Part shown: positions 27,145 to 37,102 of the stretch, in pieces
Position numbering within the stretch: the stretch's first letter is position 1
How the letters are laid out: each line of letters begins with the position of its first letter
Assembly (NCBI RefSeq): GCF_002778285.1
Contig: NZ_NESM01000001.1
Coordinates: 1,057,934 to 1,121,933, forward strand
Direction: 5' to 3'
Source of the DNA: Limnohabitans sp. 15K
Lineage (GTDB): Bacteria > Pseudomonadota > Gammaproteobacteria > Burkholderiales > Burkholderiaceae_C
Length of the DNA: 64,000 nt
Position numbers and translations under genes: made by a program
The notes under the pieces: model-generated
Seen by the model: the letters and a program-made list of their open reading frames with translations, nothing else
Told to the model about the DNA's origin: nothing
The model's database searches: none

Positions 27145-27881
27145 GGCAACACCACATCGCCCATGCGGGCCACGATCTTTTCGGCCTGGCTGGCCAAGTA
27201 GGCCGATTGGGCCCGCTGCTCAAAATACCGGGGGCGTGGCAGCATGACGGCCAAACGCGCCGCCTCCCAGTCGTTCAAACGGGCCGCATTCTTTTTGAAA
27301 TAGTGTTGCGCCGCCGCTTCAGCCCCAAAAACACCCTCCCCCCATTCGACGCTGTTGAGGTAAATCTCCAAAATTCGCCGTTTGGACAGGCAAGTCTCCA
27401 AGGCCAAGGTGATCAGCATTTCTTGCCCCTTGCGCAGCAAGGTGCGTTCGCCCGACAAAAACAGGTTCTTGGCCAACTGCTGGGTGATGGTGGAGCCCCC
27501 CACAATTTTCACAGGTGGGGTTTTGCCATCCGGGCGGCGCTGGGCGCGTTGCTCGGCCAGGGCTTTGGCTTTGGCGTTTTTCTCCCAAGCTTTTTCCAAA
27601 GACTCCCACCACACGCCGCCGTGCTGCGCAAACAAGCCGTCCTCTGAAGCGATCACCGCCCGCTGCAATTTGGGCGAGATGCTGGGCAAATCAACCCATT
27701 CTTGCCGCCAAGGCAACTGGCCTTGTCGGGACACAATTTGCCAGATCTGCGAGCGCTCAAAACTGGTGGATTGCGGTGCCAACACGGCCATGCTGGCGAT
27801 GCGCAAGGCAAAGAACAACTGCAAGCACAATCCCGCCAACAAGACCAGCACACACCAACGGCCAAAAGCACGCATCAACAT
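27141..27881 (-). CDS. mtgA: Monofunctional peptidoglycan glycosyltransferase MtgA
   Basis: 246 residues: a short N-terminal anchor ([17 protein letters not shown]) and a GT51 domain with [44 protein letters not shown] and [20 protein letters not shown]. The two conserved Glu residues are in the first and fourth motifs. It polymerises glycan strands from lipid II without a transpeptidase domain. It lies 16 bases after the TonB-like gene and overlaps ruvC (ATGA), so the block from RNase II to ruvC is probably one transcript. Confidence 0.95.
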   Translation of the reverse strand: MLMRAFGRWCVLVLLAGLCLQLFFALRIASMAVLAPQSTSFERSQIWQIVSRQGQLPWRQEWVDLPSISPKLQRAVIASEDGLFAQHGGVWWESLEKAWEKNAKAKALAEQRAQRRPDGKTPPVKIVGGSTITQQLAKNLFLSGERTLLRKGQEMLITLALETCLSKRRILEIYLNSVEWGEGVFGAEAAAQHYFKKNAARLNDWEAARLAVMLPRPRYFEQRAQSAYLASQAEKIVARMGDVVLP

Positions 27882-27897
27882 CCTTTGTTTCTGGGTT

Positions 27898-28824
27898 TCA
27901 AGGGCTGCTTCGCCCCTCAGGGTTGCGCTCGCCTGGGGTCAACATGCGCATGTCCAGCGTACCCTCTTTGGAAAACTGAAAACGGGTGACCACCACAATT
28001 TGGTCGGCCTGCCGCCGCATGTTAGCGCTGAACCCATCAAAAGGCGCAGCACTGCGCACAATCGCCACCGCCCGCTGGTCCAGCAAAGGCTGCCCGGAGG
28101 GTTTGGCCACCTCGGTTTGAAGCAAGCGCCCGCGCGCGTCCACGGTGATCACCATGGTCAACTGCCCATACAGCTTTTGCCCACCCACCTGCGGAAAATT
28201 GAGCGTGCCACGGGTCTCAATGGTGCGCCTCAGCTTGTCGTAATAAAGCGCATAGACCGCTTGCCTAGTGGCGGGGCCGATGAAACGTTTGCGCGGACCG
28301 GCTTGGGCTTTCTGGAGTTGGGGCTCAATTTGGGCCAACTGGCGGGCCAATTGCTGCTGTCGCTCTTGCCGGGCTTGGCGTTCGGGGGCATCGGCGGTTT
28401 CGCCGGAAGGGTCTGTGCTCAGGGCGGACAGTTCCTGCTTGAGCTGGGTGAGCAAGCGCATTTGTTGCAGTTTGAGCGCTTCGATTTGACGTTGCATGGC
28501 CCCGATGTCGGTGCCCGGCTCCTGGACCGCCGAAGGGGGCAAAGGGGAGCTGGCGCGTTGCTGGCCCGGCACTGAACCGCCCCCTGCCAAATCAACTTGG
28601 GCGATGGCCTGTGCACGCTCAGGCGGTGTGTCACTGCGGGCATTGACCAACACCACCTCCAAAGCGGTGTCTTCAAAAACCCGCTGAAAGCCCTCGGGGT
28701 CGGCAAAACGCCAAGCGATCAAAGCGACATGCACCCCTAAGGAAAAGACCAAGGTCCAGACCAGCGTGTGGCGTTGAAGCGCCTGCTTCAGCCCAAAAGG
28801 TGACAAAGCGCCCTCAAGACCCAT
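27898..28824 (-). CDS. TonB C-terminal-domain protein (energy-transducer-like)
   Basis: 308 residues from the ATG at 28824, which lies inside the 3' end of the RNase gene (11-base overlap). One N-terminal membrane helix (TLVWTLVFSLGVHVALIAW) is followed by a long Gln/Ala/Arg-rich region likely to be coiled coil (around LKLQQMRLLTQLKQELSAL) and a C-terminal TonB-type beta domain (TLNFPQVGGQKLYGQLTMVI...VDARGRLLQTEV). The usual Pro-rich spacer is replaced by the coiled coil. No exbBD neighbours, so it may be a TonB paralogue or a TolA-like envelope-spanning protein. Confidence 0.8.
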   Translation of the reverse strand: MGLEGALSPFGLKQALQRHTLVWTLVFSLGVHVALIAWRFADPEGFQRVFEDTALEVVLVNARSDTPPERAQAIAQVDLAGGGSVPGQQRASSPLPPSAVQEPGTDIGAMQRQIEALKLQQMRLLTQLKQELSALSTDPSGETADAPERQARQERQQQLARQLAQIEPQLQKAQAGPRKRFIGPATRQAVYALYYDKLRRTIETRGTLNFPQVGGQKLYGQLTMVITVDARGRLLQTEVAKPSGQPLLDQRAVAIVRSAAPFDGFSANMRRQADQIVVVTRFQFSKEGTLDMRMLTPGERNPEGRSSP

Positions 28825-30877
28825 CGCTTTGTGTGCTGTCGGACAAATCAAGGGCGATGGTGAGCGGCCCTGCGGCCATGACCTCGTCGTCATCGGCCTC
28901 TTGGCTTTCCGCATCAGCGGCCACAGCATCCGCATCGCTCGGGGCATCCAAGTGCGCGGTCACCGTACCGTGCACATCGAGTGCCATCAGGTCCACCTCA
29001 CCCAGTTTGACGCGCACCCGCGCACCGCGCATCAGGCCTTGTGCGCCCATCACACTGAACATCAAGGGCAAGGTGTCGGCCCGCACCAACCAGCTGCCGC
29101 CACCCATCTCCTTGACCAAACTGGCTTCGATCTCTTCAATGCCTTGCTGCTGCACATGGCGCAGTGTCCAGTAACGTTCCATGCTCGACTGCACGCTGTT
29201 GTAGGCGCTATAAGCCGCATCAAAGCCACTGATGATGGAAAACAACTCGGCGTCTTTGGGCTTGAAGGGCGCGGCCAAGGCAGCGGTCGCGCCATGCTGA
29301 GCACACGCGATGATTTGCCACTGGTTGACCAAGTCGGTGTAACGGCGCAAGGGCGATGTGCTCCAGGCGTAGCTGGGCACGCCAATGCCGGCGTGCGGCA
29401 GCGCCTTGGTGCCCATGCGCACCTTCACACCGGGCGCCATGCTGGCTTGGCTGCGGTAAATGCCGGGCACACCCAGTTGGGCCATCCATTGGCCCCAAGT
29501 GCTGTTGGCCAAAATCATGGCCTCGGCCACCATCAAGTCGAGCGGCGCACCCCGTTTGCGGGTGCCAATGACCACGGTCTCTTCGCCCGTGGGCGGGGCT
29601 TCGTTGCTTTCACGTTCGAGCTTGAAGCTGTAATCGGGACGGTTGAAGTTTTCGGGTTTGCCCCGCACCACTTCACGGCGGGCCTTGAGGGTTTGCGCCA
29701 AACGCCAGAAGAACCCTAGCGTCGCGCGGCTCACGGGCACATCGGCATGGTCGCTGCCGTCTTCGCCTTCCAACCACTCGCGTGTGATGCGATCGTCCAG
29801 CTGGTCATGGCGCAAGTTGACCAAAATCGGCACCCGCTCCAAACGGGTGACGGCACTTTGCACTTCCAAAGTGTCTTCGCTGAAGGTGACGTAAAGCGAC
29901 ACCGCCGGGCAGTCGCGCCCCTCGATCAGGGTGTAGGCCTGCACCACGCTGTCGGGCAGCATGGTGATTTTGTAGCCGGGCATGTAAACGGTGGACAAAC
30001 GGGTACGGCCCAGTTGGTCGATGGCGCTGCCTGGCGTGAGTGCCAAGCCGGGCGCGGCGATGTGGATGCCCACCGTGACGGTGCCGCTGCCCAGGCCTTG
30101 CAGCGACAAGGCATCGTCGATTTCGGTGGTGTGTGAATCGTCAATCGAAAAGGCTTGCACCGGGGCCAGTGGCAAGTCGTTCAAGATGGCCGGCGCCTGC
30201 AAAGCCGGAAAGCCCGTGCCTTTGGGGAACAGATCGAACAAGAAACGCTGCCAATGGAAATCCCAAGCCGAAGCGATGGCCCCGGCGTTTTGCAGCAAGT
30301 CCAAAGGCGCCCTTTGGCTGGCCTTGCTGGCCTCGACCACAGCCTTGTACTCGGGGGTGTTTTTGTCAGGACGGAACAGGATTTTGTACAGTTGCTCGCG
30401 AATCGGCACGGGGCAAGTGCCCGCCACCAATTCGGCCGACCACGCCTCGATTTGGGCCTGAACCTGTTTCTTTTTCTCGATGGCCAAAAGAGCCTGCTGC
30501 ACGATCTCGGCCGGCGCTTTTCGAAAACGCCCTTTGCCGGCGCGACGGAAGTAATGTGGGGCTTCGTGCAGGCGCAGCAAGGCAGCGACTTGCTGCAACG
30601 TGCTGGCCGAGTTGAAATAGTCTTGCGCCAAATCGGCAAAGCCAAATTCTTCCTCGGGTGCGAATTCGTAAGCCAGCTCCAGCTCGATGCTTTGGCTGAG
30701 TGCTGTGGCCTCGGCCAACAAAGCGGCTGGGGTGGGTTTGTCAAATTTGAGCAGCAGGGCTGCGGCTTTGACTTTGACCCGCTTGCCCGAATCGAGCTCG
30801 ACCTGCGCGGACGCCTCGGCTTCGGACAAGATGCGACCGGCCATGAATTTACCGGCTTCTTCAAATAATGCGTACAT
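28814..30877 (-). CDS. RNase II family exoribonuclease (RNB domain)
   Basis: 687 residues. The central RNB domain has FSIDDSHTTEIDDALS, the Mg-binding Asp cluster, followed by ...HIAAPGLALTPGSAIDQLGR and the conserved RYTDLVNQWQI near the C-terminal S1-like part. The N-terminal cold-shock domains of RNase R are absent or strongly divergent, so it is closer to RNase II or the plastid/cyanobacterial RNR-like group; I give no gene symbol. It degrades RNA 3' to 5'. Stop overlaps the start of the TonB-like gene. Confidence 0.88.
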   Translation of the reverse strand: MYALFEEAGKFMAGRILSEAEASAQVELDSGKRVKVKAAALLLKFDKPTPAALLAEATALSQSIELELAYEFAPEEEFGFADLAQDYFNSASTLQQVAALLRLHEAPHYFRRAGKGRFRKAPAEIVQQALLAIEKKKQVQAQIEAWSAELVAGTCPVPIREQLYKILFRPDKNTPEYKAVVEASKASQRAPLDLLQNAGAIASAWDFHWQRFLFDLFPKGTGFPALQAPAILNDLPLAPVQAFSIDDSHTTEIDDALSLQGLGSGTVTVGIHIAAPGLALTPGSAIDQLGRTRLSTVYMPGYKITMLPDSVVQAYTLIEGRDCPAVSLYVTFSEDTLEVQSAVTRLERVPILVNLRHDQLDDRITREWLEGEDGSDHADVPVSRATLGFFWRLAQTLKARREVVRGKPENFNRPDYSFKLERESNEAPPTGEETVVIGTRKRGAPLDLMVAEAMILANSTWGQWMAQLGVPGIYRSQASMAPGVKVRMGTKALPHAGIGVPSYAWSTSPLRRYTDLVNQWQIIACAQHGATAALAAPFKPKDAELFSIISGFDAAYSAYNSVQSSMERYWTLRHVQQQGIEEIEASLVKEMGGGSWLVRADTLPLMFSVMGAQGLMRGARVRVKLGEVDLMALDVHGTVTAHLDAPSDADAVAADAESQEADDDEVMAAGPLTIALDLSDSTQSDGS

Positions 30878-30921
30878 CGGGTGATTTTCCCACGCCCCGC
30901 CGCGCTGAAAGGCTCAGCCCA

Positions 30922-31515
30922 TCAGGCCAAGCGAAGAAATTCCAGTATTTCGGGCAGGTACAGGTCGAAATCACTCAGGGCGTGGTCGCTGCCCTCGATC
31001 AAGCGCACTTGACCGCCACCGTGGCGGGCCAGCATTTCTCGCCAATCGAGTACCTCATCACCTTGGGCGATCACCGCCAGGGTTCGGGCTTCTGGGCTTG
31101 GGGTTGGAGGCTGCGCCTCCAACTCGAGCAGCTCTTGCACAAACGACGCATCAAAAAAGACTTTTTGCGAAGGGTCGTGCCAGGCCGGGTGTTCGCCAAT
31201 GTGCTGGGCCAAATCCCGCGCCGGGTGCACCGCCGGGTTGAGCAGGACCGCAGGGCAGCCCCAATCACGCGCGAGCCACGCGGCGTAAAAGCCCCCCAAA
31301 GAAGAGCCGACGATGGCGATGCGATCAAGCGGCCAATGGGCTGCGCCAGATTGCAACAAGGCCATGGCCTGCTGGGGAGATGCGGGCAATTGGGGGCAAC
31401 ACCAAGTCACGCCCGGGTACTGTTGTTGCACGATGTCGGCCATTTTGCGGGCCTTGACCGAACCGGGCGAAGACCGAAAACCGTGCAGGTACAGCAGGTG
31501 TGTGGTGCGCGGCAT
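30922..31515 (-). CDS. YqiA/UPF0227-like alpha/beta-hydrolase
   Basis: 197 residues from the ATG at 31515, whose first base pair coincides with the end of lpxC. Motifs are HLLYLHGFRSSPGSVKA (oxyanion region), nucleophile elbow IVGSSLGGFYA with the catalytic Ser, the Asp in VIAQGDEVLD and the His in IEGSDHALSDF. YqiA is an esterase of unknown physiological substrate. It is close behind lpxC in the same direction and 44 bases before the RNase gene. Confidence 0.88.
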   Translation of the reverse strand: MPRTTHLLYLHGFRSSPGSVKARKMADIVQQQYPGVTWCCPQLPASPQQAMALLQSGAAHWPLDRIAIVGSSLGGFYAAWLARDWGCPAVLLNPAVHPARDLAQHIGEHPAWHDPSQKVFFDASFVQELLELEAQPPTPSPEARTLAVIAQGDEVLDWREMLARHGGGQVRLIEGSDHALSDFDLYLPEILEFLRLA

Positions 31516-32438
31516 CACCAAGCCGGTTGCAGGGCGGCAAAGCCGCGGGGCGCTTGCGCGGCCTTCTCGAAAGTCACCACCTCGTAGGCATCGGGCTGGG
31601 ACAACAACTCGCGCAGCAAGCGGTTGTTCATGGCGTGGCCCGAGCGGAACGCGCTGTAAGCGGCCAACAGCGGTTTGCCCAGAATGTACAAATCGCCCAT
31701 GGCGTCGAGAATCTTGTGTTTGACGAACTCGTCGTCGTATCGAAGACCATCGGTGTTCAAGACTTTGTAATCGTCCATCACGATGGCGTTGTCCAAGCCG
31801 CCACCTAAAGCCAAGCCATTGGCCCGCAGCATCTCCACGTCTTTGGTGAAGCCAAAGGTGCGGGCGCGGGCGATGTCGCGGGCATACACGCCGTCCGACA
31901 TGTCAAACACCACCTGCTGCCCGGTCGAATCCACCGCGGGGTGCCGAAAATCGATCTCAAAGCTCAGCTTGTAGCCGTGGTAAGGCGTCAAACGCGCCCA
32001 CTTGATGTTCTCGCCCTCACCTTCCGACACCTCAACAGGTTTGAGCACGCGCACAAAACGCTTGGGCACAGACTGCTCCACCACGCCCGCGCTTTGTAGC
32101 AAAAACACAAAAGATGAGGCTGAACCATCCAGGATGGGCACCTCTTCGGCCGTGATGTCCACGTACAAGTTGTCAATCCCCAAACCCGCACAAGCCGACA
32201 TCAGGTGCTCGACCGTCAGCACTTTGGCTTGGCCCGCGGAGATGGTAGAAGCCAAACGGGTGTCGGTCACCGCCTCGGCGTTGACCGGAATGTCCACCGG
32301 CTCGGCCAGGTCGATCCGGCGAAACACAATGCCGGTATCCGGCGCTGCGGGGCGCAGGGTCAGCTCGACGCGCTGACCGCTGTGCAAACCCACGCCGACG
32401 GCTTTGGTCAAGGTTTTGAGGGTGCGTTGAGCGAGCAT
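31515..32438 (-). CDS. lpxC: UDP-3-O-acyl-N-acetylglucosamine deacetylase LpxC
   Basis: 307 residues, normal. N-terminal [25 protein letters not shown] is diagnostic; zinc ligands are the His of [11 protein letters not shown] and the His and Asp of [16 protein letters not shown]. It commits UDP-GlcNAc derivatives to lipid A synthesis, so the organism makes a Gram-negative outer membrane. It follows ftsZ, as in many proteobacteria, but is separated from it by a strong terminator and 292 bases, so it has its own promoter. Confidence 0.97.
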   Translation of the reverse strand: MLAQRTLKTLTKAVGVGLHSGQRVELTLRPAAPDTGIVFRRIDLAEPVDIPVNAEAVTDTRLASTISAGQAKVLTVEHLMSACAGLGIDNLYVDITAEEVPILDGSASSFVFLLQSAGVVEQSVPKRFVRVLKPVEVSEGEGENIKWARLTPYHGYKLSFEIDFRHPAVDSTGQQVVFDMSDGVYARDIARARTFGFTKDVEMLRANGLALGGGLDNAIVMDDYKVLNTDGLRYDDEFVKHKILDAMGDLYILGKPLLAAYSAFRSGHAMNNRLLRELLSQPDAYEVVTFEKAAQAPRGFAALQPAW

Positions 32439-32661
32439 GCGTGTATTTTAGTTGGCGAGAGATTTGGGAGTGTGGGAAAGGATTAGGCGTGCAGTCAACA
32501 AGGACCGCCACGACAGGTACGCAGTCTCGGTGGGTTGCCCGGTGCTGGCGGGCGATATTGAGGCGCGAAGCGACGACGAGCCCGACGGCACCGGGGGACA
32601 CGCCGAGACGGCCAAACGTCAACGGCCCTCTTCAGTGACCCAACCGGTCATGGCCACACAC
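32439..32661. other. Intergenic region upstream of lpxC
   Basis: Non-coding in my reading; short frames on the plus strand have no motif. It must hold the minus-strand promoter of lpxC, but I see no pair of -10 and -35 boxes that I would trust. Confidence 0.4.
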
Positions 32662-32698
32662 AAAAAGGGGCCAGACAGGCCTTCACCCGTCTGACCCC
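32662..32698 (-). terminator. Rho-independent terminator of ftsZ
   Basis: On the minus strand GGGGTCAGAC and GTCTGGCCCC form a 10-bp stem (one G-T) around a 12-base loop, followed by TTTTT. It lies 33 bases after the ftsZ stop and closes the dcw transcript. Confidence 0.88.
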
Positions 32699-32730
32699 AA
32701 AGCACCAGAAATAACCGTCAGATCAGCAGA

Positions 32731-33945
32731 TCAGTCGGCTTGCTTGCGCAAGAACGCAGGGATCTCGATGTCGTCCATGCCTGCGTTGGCCATGCCGTCC
32801 ACACGCGCTGCCGCATGCGTGCGGTTGCTGCGCCAGTAAGCGGGCACATTCAAACCGCTGTTGTTCATCGGAGCGGCAGCGTTACCGGCGGTAGCAACCG
32901 CATCCTGACCACCCATGGTGAAAGGCACGTTGTCGGTGCCGGTGCGCAGCACCTGCAGCGGAGGCGCGGTGCGGCGTGCACCGGCTTTGGACAAACCAGT
33001 GGCGACCACCGTCACGCGGATCTCGTCGCCGAGGCTTTCGTCGTAGGCCGTACCGTAAATCACATGGGCGTTTTCAGAGGCGTAAGCACGGATGGTGTTC
33101 ATCGCTTGCTTGGACTCGGACAATTTCAGCGAACCCTTGGCAGCGCTGATCAACACCAGCACGCCCTTGGCACCCGACAGGTCAACGCCTTCAAGCAGCG
33201 GGCAAGCCACGGCTTGCTCGGCTGCGATGCGGGCGCGGTCTGGGCCGCTGGCAGCGGCGGTGCCCATCATGGCTTTGCCAGGCTCGCCCATCACCGTGCG
33301 CACGTCTTCAAAGTCGACGTTCACATGGCCGGGCACATTGATGATCTCGGCAATGCCACCCACGGCGTTTTTCAGCACGTCGTTGGCGTGGGCAAAAGCC
33401 TCGTCTTGGGTCATGTCTTCGCCACCGGGCAATTCCAACAGCTTTTCGTTCAACACCACGATCAGCGAATCCACGTTGGCTTCGAGTTCCTGCATACCCA
33501 GGTCAGCATTGGACATGCGGCGGCCGCCTTCAAACTCGAACGGCTTGGTCACCACACCCACCGTCAGAATGCCCATTTCTTTGGCAATGCGCGCAATCAC
33601 AGGCGCTGCGCCCGTGCCCGTGCCGCCGCCCATGCCGGCGGTGATGAACAACATGTGTGCGCCTTCGATGGCGGCGCGGATGTCGGCTTCGGCGCTTTCG
33701 GCGGCTTCACGGCCTTTTTCTGGCTTGCTGCCAGCGCCCAGACCGGTTTGACCCAGCTGGATGAATCGGTGCGCTGCGCTGCGGGCCAATGCCTGCGCGT
33801 CGGTGTTGGCGCAGACGAATTCAACGCCTTGAACTTGGCGCTCGATCATGTGCTCCACGGCGTTGCCGCCGCCACCGCCGACACCGATCACTTTGATTTG
33901 CGTGCCTTGGTTGAATTCTTCTGTCTGGATCATTTCGATGGTCAT
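32731..33945 (-). CDS. ftsZ: Cell division tubulin homologue FtsZ
   Basis: 404 residues. GTPase domain with IKVIGVGGGGGNAVEHM, CANTDAQAL, the tubulin signature ITAGMGGGTGTGAAP, and NVDFEDVRTVM; a variable linker follows and the C-terminal peptide DDIEIPAFLRKQAD that binds FtsA, ZipA and other partners. It polymerises into the Z ring. AGGAGT precedes the ATG. The 136-base gap to ftsA is the longest within the cluster after lpxC and could hold an internal promoter. Confidence 0.98.
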   Translation of the reverse strand: MTIEMIQTEEFNQGTQIKVIGVGGGGGNAVEHMIERQVQGVEFVCANTDAQALARSAAHRFIQLGQTGLGAGSKPEKGREAAESAEADIRAAIEGAHMLFITAGMGGGTGTGAAPVIARIAKEMGILTVGVVTKPFEFEGGRRMSNADLGMQELEANVDSLIVVLNEKLLELPGGEDMTQDEAFAHANDVLKNAVGGIAEIINVPGHVNVDFEDVRTVMGEPGKAMMGTAAASGPDRARIAAEQAVACPLLEGVDLSGAKGVLVLISAAKGSLKLSESKQAMNTIRAYASENAHVIYGTAYDESLGDEIRVTVVATGLSKAGARRTAPPLQVLRTGTDNVPFTMGGQDAVATAGNAAAPMNNSGLNVPAYWRSNRTHAAARVDGMANAGMDDIEIPAFLRKQAD

Positions 33946-34081
33946 GGTGATACTCCTAAATTTGTTTGCAGTTGCCGAGGTTTTTTATCTAAATTCATTT
34001 TGGGGGAAAAGGGGTGTCAACATCGACACGGTCGTGAAGTCGGTGGACTGCCCCTGGCCAGATATCTTTTTTGCCAATTCA

Positions 34082-35320
34082 TCAGAAGTTCCCCACGATG
34101 AAGTCTTTGAAGCGCCCAAAAGCGTTGTTCACCGAACTCTTCTTTTGCGTCACTTTGTATCCCCGCAGACGGGCCATGCGGGCTTCTTCCAAAAGGCCCA
34201 TCACCGTTGCAGCGCGGGGCTGGCTGACCATATCGGCCAAACCACCCGAATATTTGGGCAAGCCACGGCGAACAGGCTTAAGGAAGATGTCTTCGCCCAA
34301 CTCGACCATGCCGGGCATGACCGCACTGCCGCCAGTGAGCACGATGCCGGACGACAGCACTTCTTCGTAACCCGACTCGCGGATGACTTGGTGCACCAGC
34401 GAGAAGATCTCTTCGATGCGCGGCTCGATCACACCCGCCAAAGCTTGGCGGCTGAGCATGCGTGGGCCACGGTCGCCCAAACCGGGCACTTCCACTTGCG
34501 CGTCTGGATCGGCCAACAGTTGTTTGGCATAACCGCTTTCCACCTTGATGTCTTCGGCATCCTTGGTGGGGGTGCGCAATGCCATGGCGATGTCGCTGGT
34601 GATCAGGTCACCTGCGATCGGGATGACGGCAGTGTGGCGAATCGAGCCATTGGCAAAAATGGCCACGTCGGTCGTGCCCGCACCAATGTCCACACACACC
34701 ACACCCAGTTCGCGCTCGTCTTCGGACAGCACCGCCAAGCTGGACGACTGAGGGTTGAGCAACAGTTGGTCAACCTCCAAGCCGCAACGGCGCACGCACT
34801 TGATGATGTTTTCGGCCGCACTTTGTGCCCCGGTCACGATGTGCACCTTGGCTTCGAGGCGCATGCCGCTCATCCCGATGGGTTCTTTGACTTCTTGGCC
34901 GTCGATCACGAACTCTTGCGGCGCCACGAGCAGCAAACGCTGATCGGTCGAGATGTTGATGGCGCGGGCCGTTTCCATCACACGGGCCAGATCGGCCTGG
35001 GTGACTTCCTTGTCCTTGATGGCGACCATGCCGCTGGAGTTGATGCCCCGGATGTGGCTGCCGGTGATGCCGACATTGACGCGGGTGATTTTGCAATCGG
35101 CCATCAACTCGGCTTCTTTCAAAGCCTGCTGGATGCTTTGCACCGTGGCGTCGATGTTGACCACCACGCCCCGTTTGAGTCCGTTGCCAGGTGCGATGCC
35201 CAGACCGGCGATTTTGAGTTCGCCATCGGGCATCACCTCGGCCACCACCGCCATGACTTTGGAGGTGCCAATGTCCAAGCCCACCACCAGATCTTTGTAC
35301 TCTTTTGCCATTTGAATCAC
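34082..35320 (-). CDS. ftsA: Cell division actin-like protein FtsA
   Basis: 412 residues of the actin/HSP70 superfamily: DLVVGLDIGTSKVMAVV (phosphate 1), VCVDIGAGTTDVAIF (phosphate 2), and SGIVLTGGSAVMPGMVELGE (adenosine). The 1C subdomain replaces actin's 1B. The C-terminus KFKDFIVGNF-type amphipathic helix (here RFKDFIVGNF) anchors FtsZ filaments to the membrane. It starts 31 bases after ftsQ. Confidence 0.97.
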   Translation of the reverse strand: MIQMAKEYKDLVVGLDIGTSKVMAVVAEVMPDGELKIAGLGIAPGNGLKRGVVVNIDATVQSIQQALKEAELMADCKITRVNVGITGSHIRGINSSGMVAIKDKEVTQADLARVMETARAINISTDQRLLLVAPQEFVIDGQEVKEPIGMSGMRLEAKVHIVTGAQSAAENIIKCVRRCGLEVDQLLLNPQSSSLAVLSEDERELGVVCVDIGAGTTDVAIFANGSIRHTAVIPIAGDLITSDIAMALRTPTKDAEDIKVESGYAKQLLADPDAQVEVPGLGDRGPRMLSRQALAGVIEPRIEEIFSLVHQVIRESGYEEVLSSGIVLTGGSAVMPGMVELGEDIFLKPVRRGLPKYSGGLADMVSQPRAATVMGLLEEARMARLRGYKVTQKKSSVNNAFGRFKDFIVGNF

Positions 35321-35351
35321 CGTTTCCGTTTCATTCTTTTGCTCTGATCAC

Positions 35352-36128
35352 TCAAAGCTTTTTCTTGCCATCTGTGTCCAGCGTGGTGACACCCCGCAAG
35401 CGCAAGGCATAACCGTCTTTGTGTCGCAAATCTGCACCCGCCAACGCGTTAGGTGTCCGACCATAACGGGCCGTCACTTGCGAAAGCGTCTTGAAAAATA
35501 CCTGCAACTGCGCTGTCATTTCTGCTTCGGTTCCCCGGCCCAACTCCAACAAAGCGCCACGGTCGGTCAACACGCGCCAACTGCCCCGAGGCGTCAACTC
35601 CAACTGGTCGATGCCCATGTCCACCGCGCCAAAAATGGGCAGCAAATGACGGTACATCTGCACCACCGCCGCAGACTGGGCATCGGGGCCCTTCAAGCGT
35701 GGGAGCTTGTCAATGTCGACATCCTCCACATTGGCCTCGAACACGCGGCTTTGCTGGTTCACCATCTTGTTGGCACTCTCGTCGCCCCACAAAGCCATGG
35801 GTTCATGTTCGACCAACACCGTGCGCAAACGGTTGGGGAAATCTCGGTGCACCACCGCGCCTCTGACCCAGGGCACGGCTTCAAAAGCCAATTTGGTCTG
35901 GTTCAAATCGATGGTGAAAAAATTGCCTTGCAATTGCGGCACCACATTGGCCCGCAAAGTGATGGCGTTGTTGCGTGTGACTTCACCTTGCACGGTGATG
36001 GCCTGAATCGCGAAGACAGGATGGCGCAACAACCACCAAGCCGTGCCGCCCAGCAGCAGCAAAACGAACACCACAAACAAGGAGGCAGCAGCCATGTTCA
36101 TGAGTCGAATGTCCAGCGGCAACGGCAT
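35352..36128 (-). CDS. ftsQ: Cell division protein FtsQ
   Basis: 258 residues from the ATG at 36128 (MPLPLDIRLMNMAAASLF), the expected start. A short cytoplasmic tail and one membrane helix (LFVVFVLLLLGGTAWWLL) precede the periplasmic POTRA domain (VFAIQAITVQGEVTRNNAITL) and the beta domain. FtsQ recruits FtsBL to the division site. Starts 8 bases after ddl. Confidence 0.93.
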   Translation of the reverse strand: MPLPLDIRLMNMAAASLFVVFVLLLLGGTAWWLLRHPVFAIQAITVQGEVTRNNAITLRANVVPQLQGNFFTIDLNQTKLAFEAVPWVRGAVVHRDFPNRLRTVLVEHEPMALWGDESANKMVNQQSRVFEANVEDVDIDKLPRLKGPDAQSAAVVQMYRHLLPIFGAVDMGIDQLELTPRGSWRVLTDRGALLELGRGTEAEMTAQLQVFFKTLSQVTARYGRTPNALAGADLRHKDGYALRLRGVTTLDTDGKKKL

Positions 36129-36136
36129 GGTGGATT

Positions 36137-37102
36137 TCACCCTTGAGCCTCCTGCACATGGTCCAGCGTGGCCGAAGCCAACAACTGGCAGCACAAGTCT
36201 TCGTAGCTGATGCCTGCGGCTTTGGCCGACATGGGCACCAAGGAGTGACCGGTCATGCCGGGCGAGGTGTTGATTTCCAGCAAATAGGGCTGACGCGTGG
36301 CCGCATCGATCATCACGTCAATGCGCCCCCAGCCCCGGCAACCCAAAACTTGGTAGGCCTTCACGACCAGCGCCTCGATGGCGGCTTCTTCGCCAGCAGG
36401 CAAGCCACTGGGTACCAGGTATTGCGTGTCGTTGGTGAAGTACTTGTTTTGGTAGTCGTAGTTGCCTTCGGGGGCCACGATCCGAATGACCGGCAGGGCT
36501 CGGGCTGCGTCGCCCTCACCCAACACAGGGCAAGTCACCTCGTCGCCCACGATGCATTGCTCGCACAGAATGTCTGCATCGCAGAGGGCCGCTGCGGCCA
36601 AGGCGGCAGGCAAGTCTTGCAGTTGAAGGACCTTGGTCACGCCAATCGACGAGCCTTCGCGGGCCGGTTTCACGATCATGGGCAATCCCAATTTCGCCAC
36701 CAAGGCGTCCAAGGACACACCACCCAAATGTTCACGGCGCACCAACTCGTAGCGGGGTGTGGGCAAGCCTTCTGCAAGCCATACCCGCTTGGTCATGGTT
36801 TTGTCCATGGCGATGCTGGAGGCCATCACACCCGAGCCGGTGTAAGGCAGGCCCATGAGCTCCAAAGCCCCTTGCACGGTGCCGTCTTCGCCATAACGGC
36901 CATGCAAGGCAATGAAACACCGATCAAAGCCCTCGCGCTTCAAATCACCCAAATCACGATCGGCTGGGTCGAACGCGTGTGCGTCGACGTCCCCAGTGCG
37001 CAAAGCCTGCAAAACGCCCTGCCCCGACATCAAAGACACTTCGCGCTCGGCCGATTGCCCGCCCATGAGGACGGCCACTTTGCCCAGATGCAAGGCACTC
37101 AT
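36137..37102 (-). CDS. ddl: D-alanine--D-alanine ligase
   Basis: 321 residues, ATP-grasp. [19 protein letters not shown] at the N-terminus, [36 protein letters not shown] and the C-terminal [21 protein letters not shown]. Makes the D-Ala-D-Ala used by MurF. DdlB-type by its position between murC and ftsQ. The ATG overlaps the murC stop (ATGA). Confidence 0.97.
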   Translation of the reverse strand: MSALHLGKVAVLMGGQSAEREVSLMSGQGVLQALRTGDVDAHAFDPADRDLGDLKREGFDRCFIALHGRYGEDGTVQGALELMGLPYTGSGVMASSIAMDKTMTKRVWLAEGLPTPRYELVRREHLGGVSLDALVAKLGLPMIVKPAREGSSIGVTKVLQLQDLPAALAAAALCDADILCEQCIVGDEVTCPVLGEGDAARALPVIRIVAPEGNYDYQNKYFTNDTQYLVPSGLPAGEEAAIEALVVKAYQVLGCRGWGRIDVMIDAATRQPYLLEINTSPGMTGHSLVPMSAKAAGISYEDLCCQLLASATLDHVQEAQG

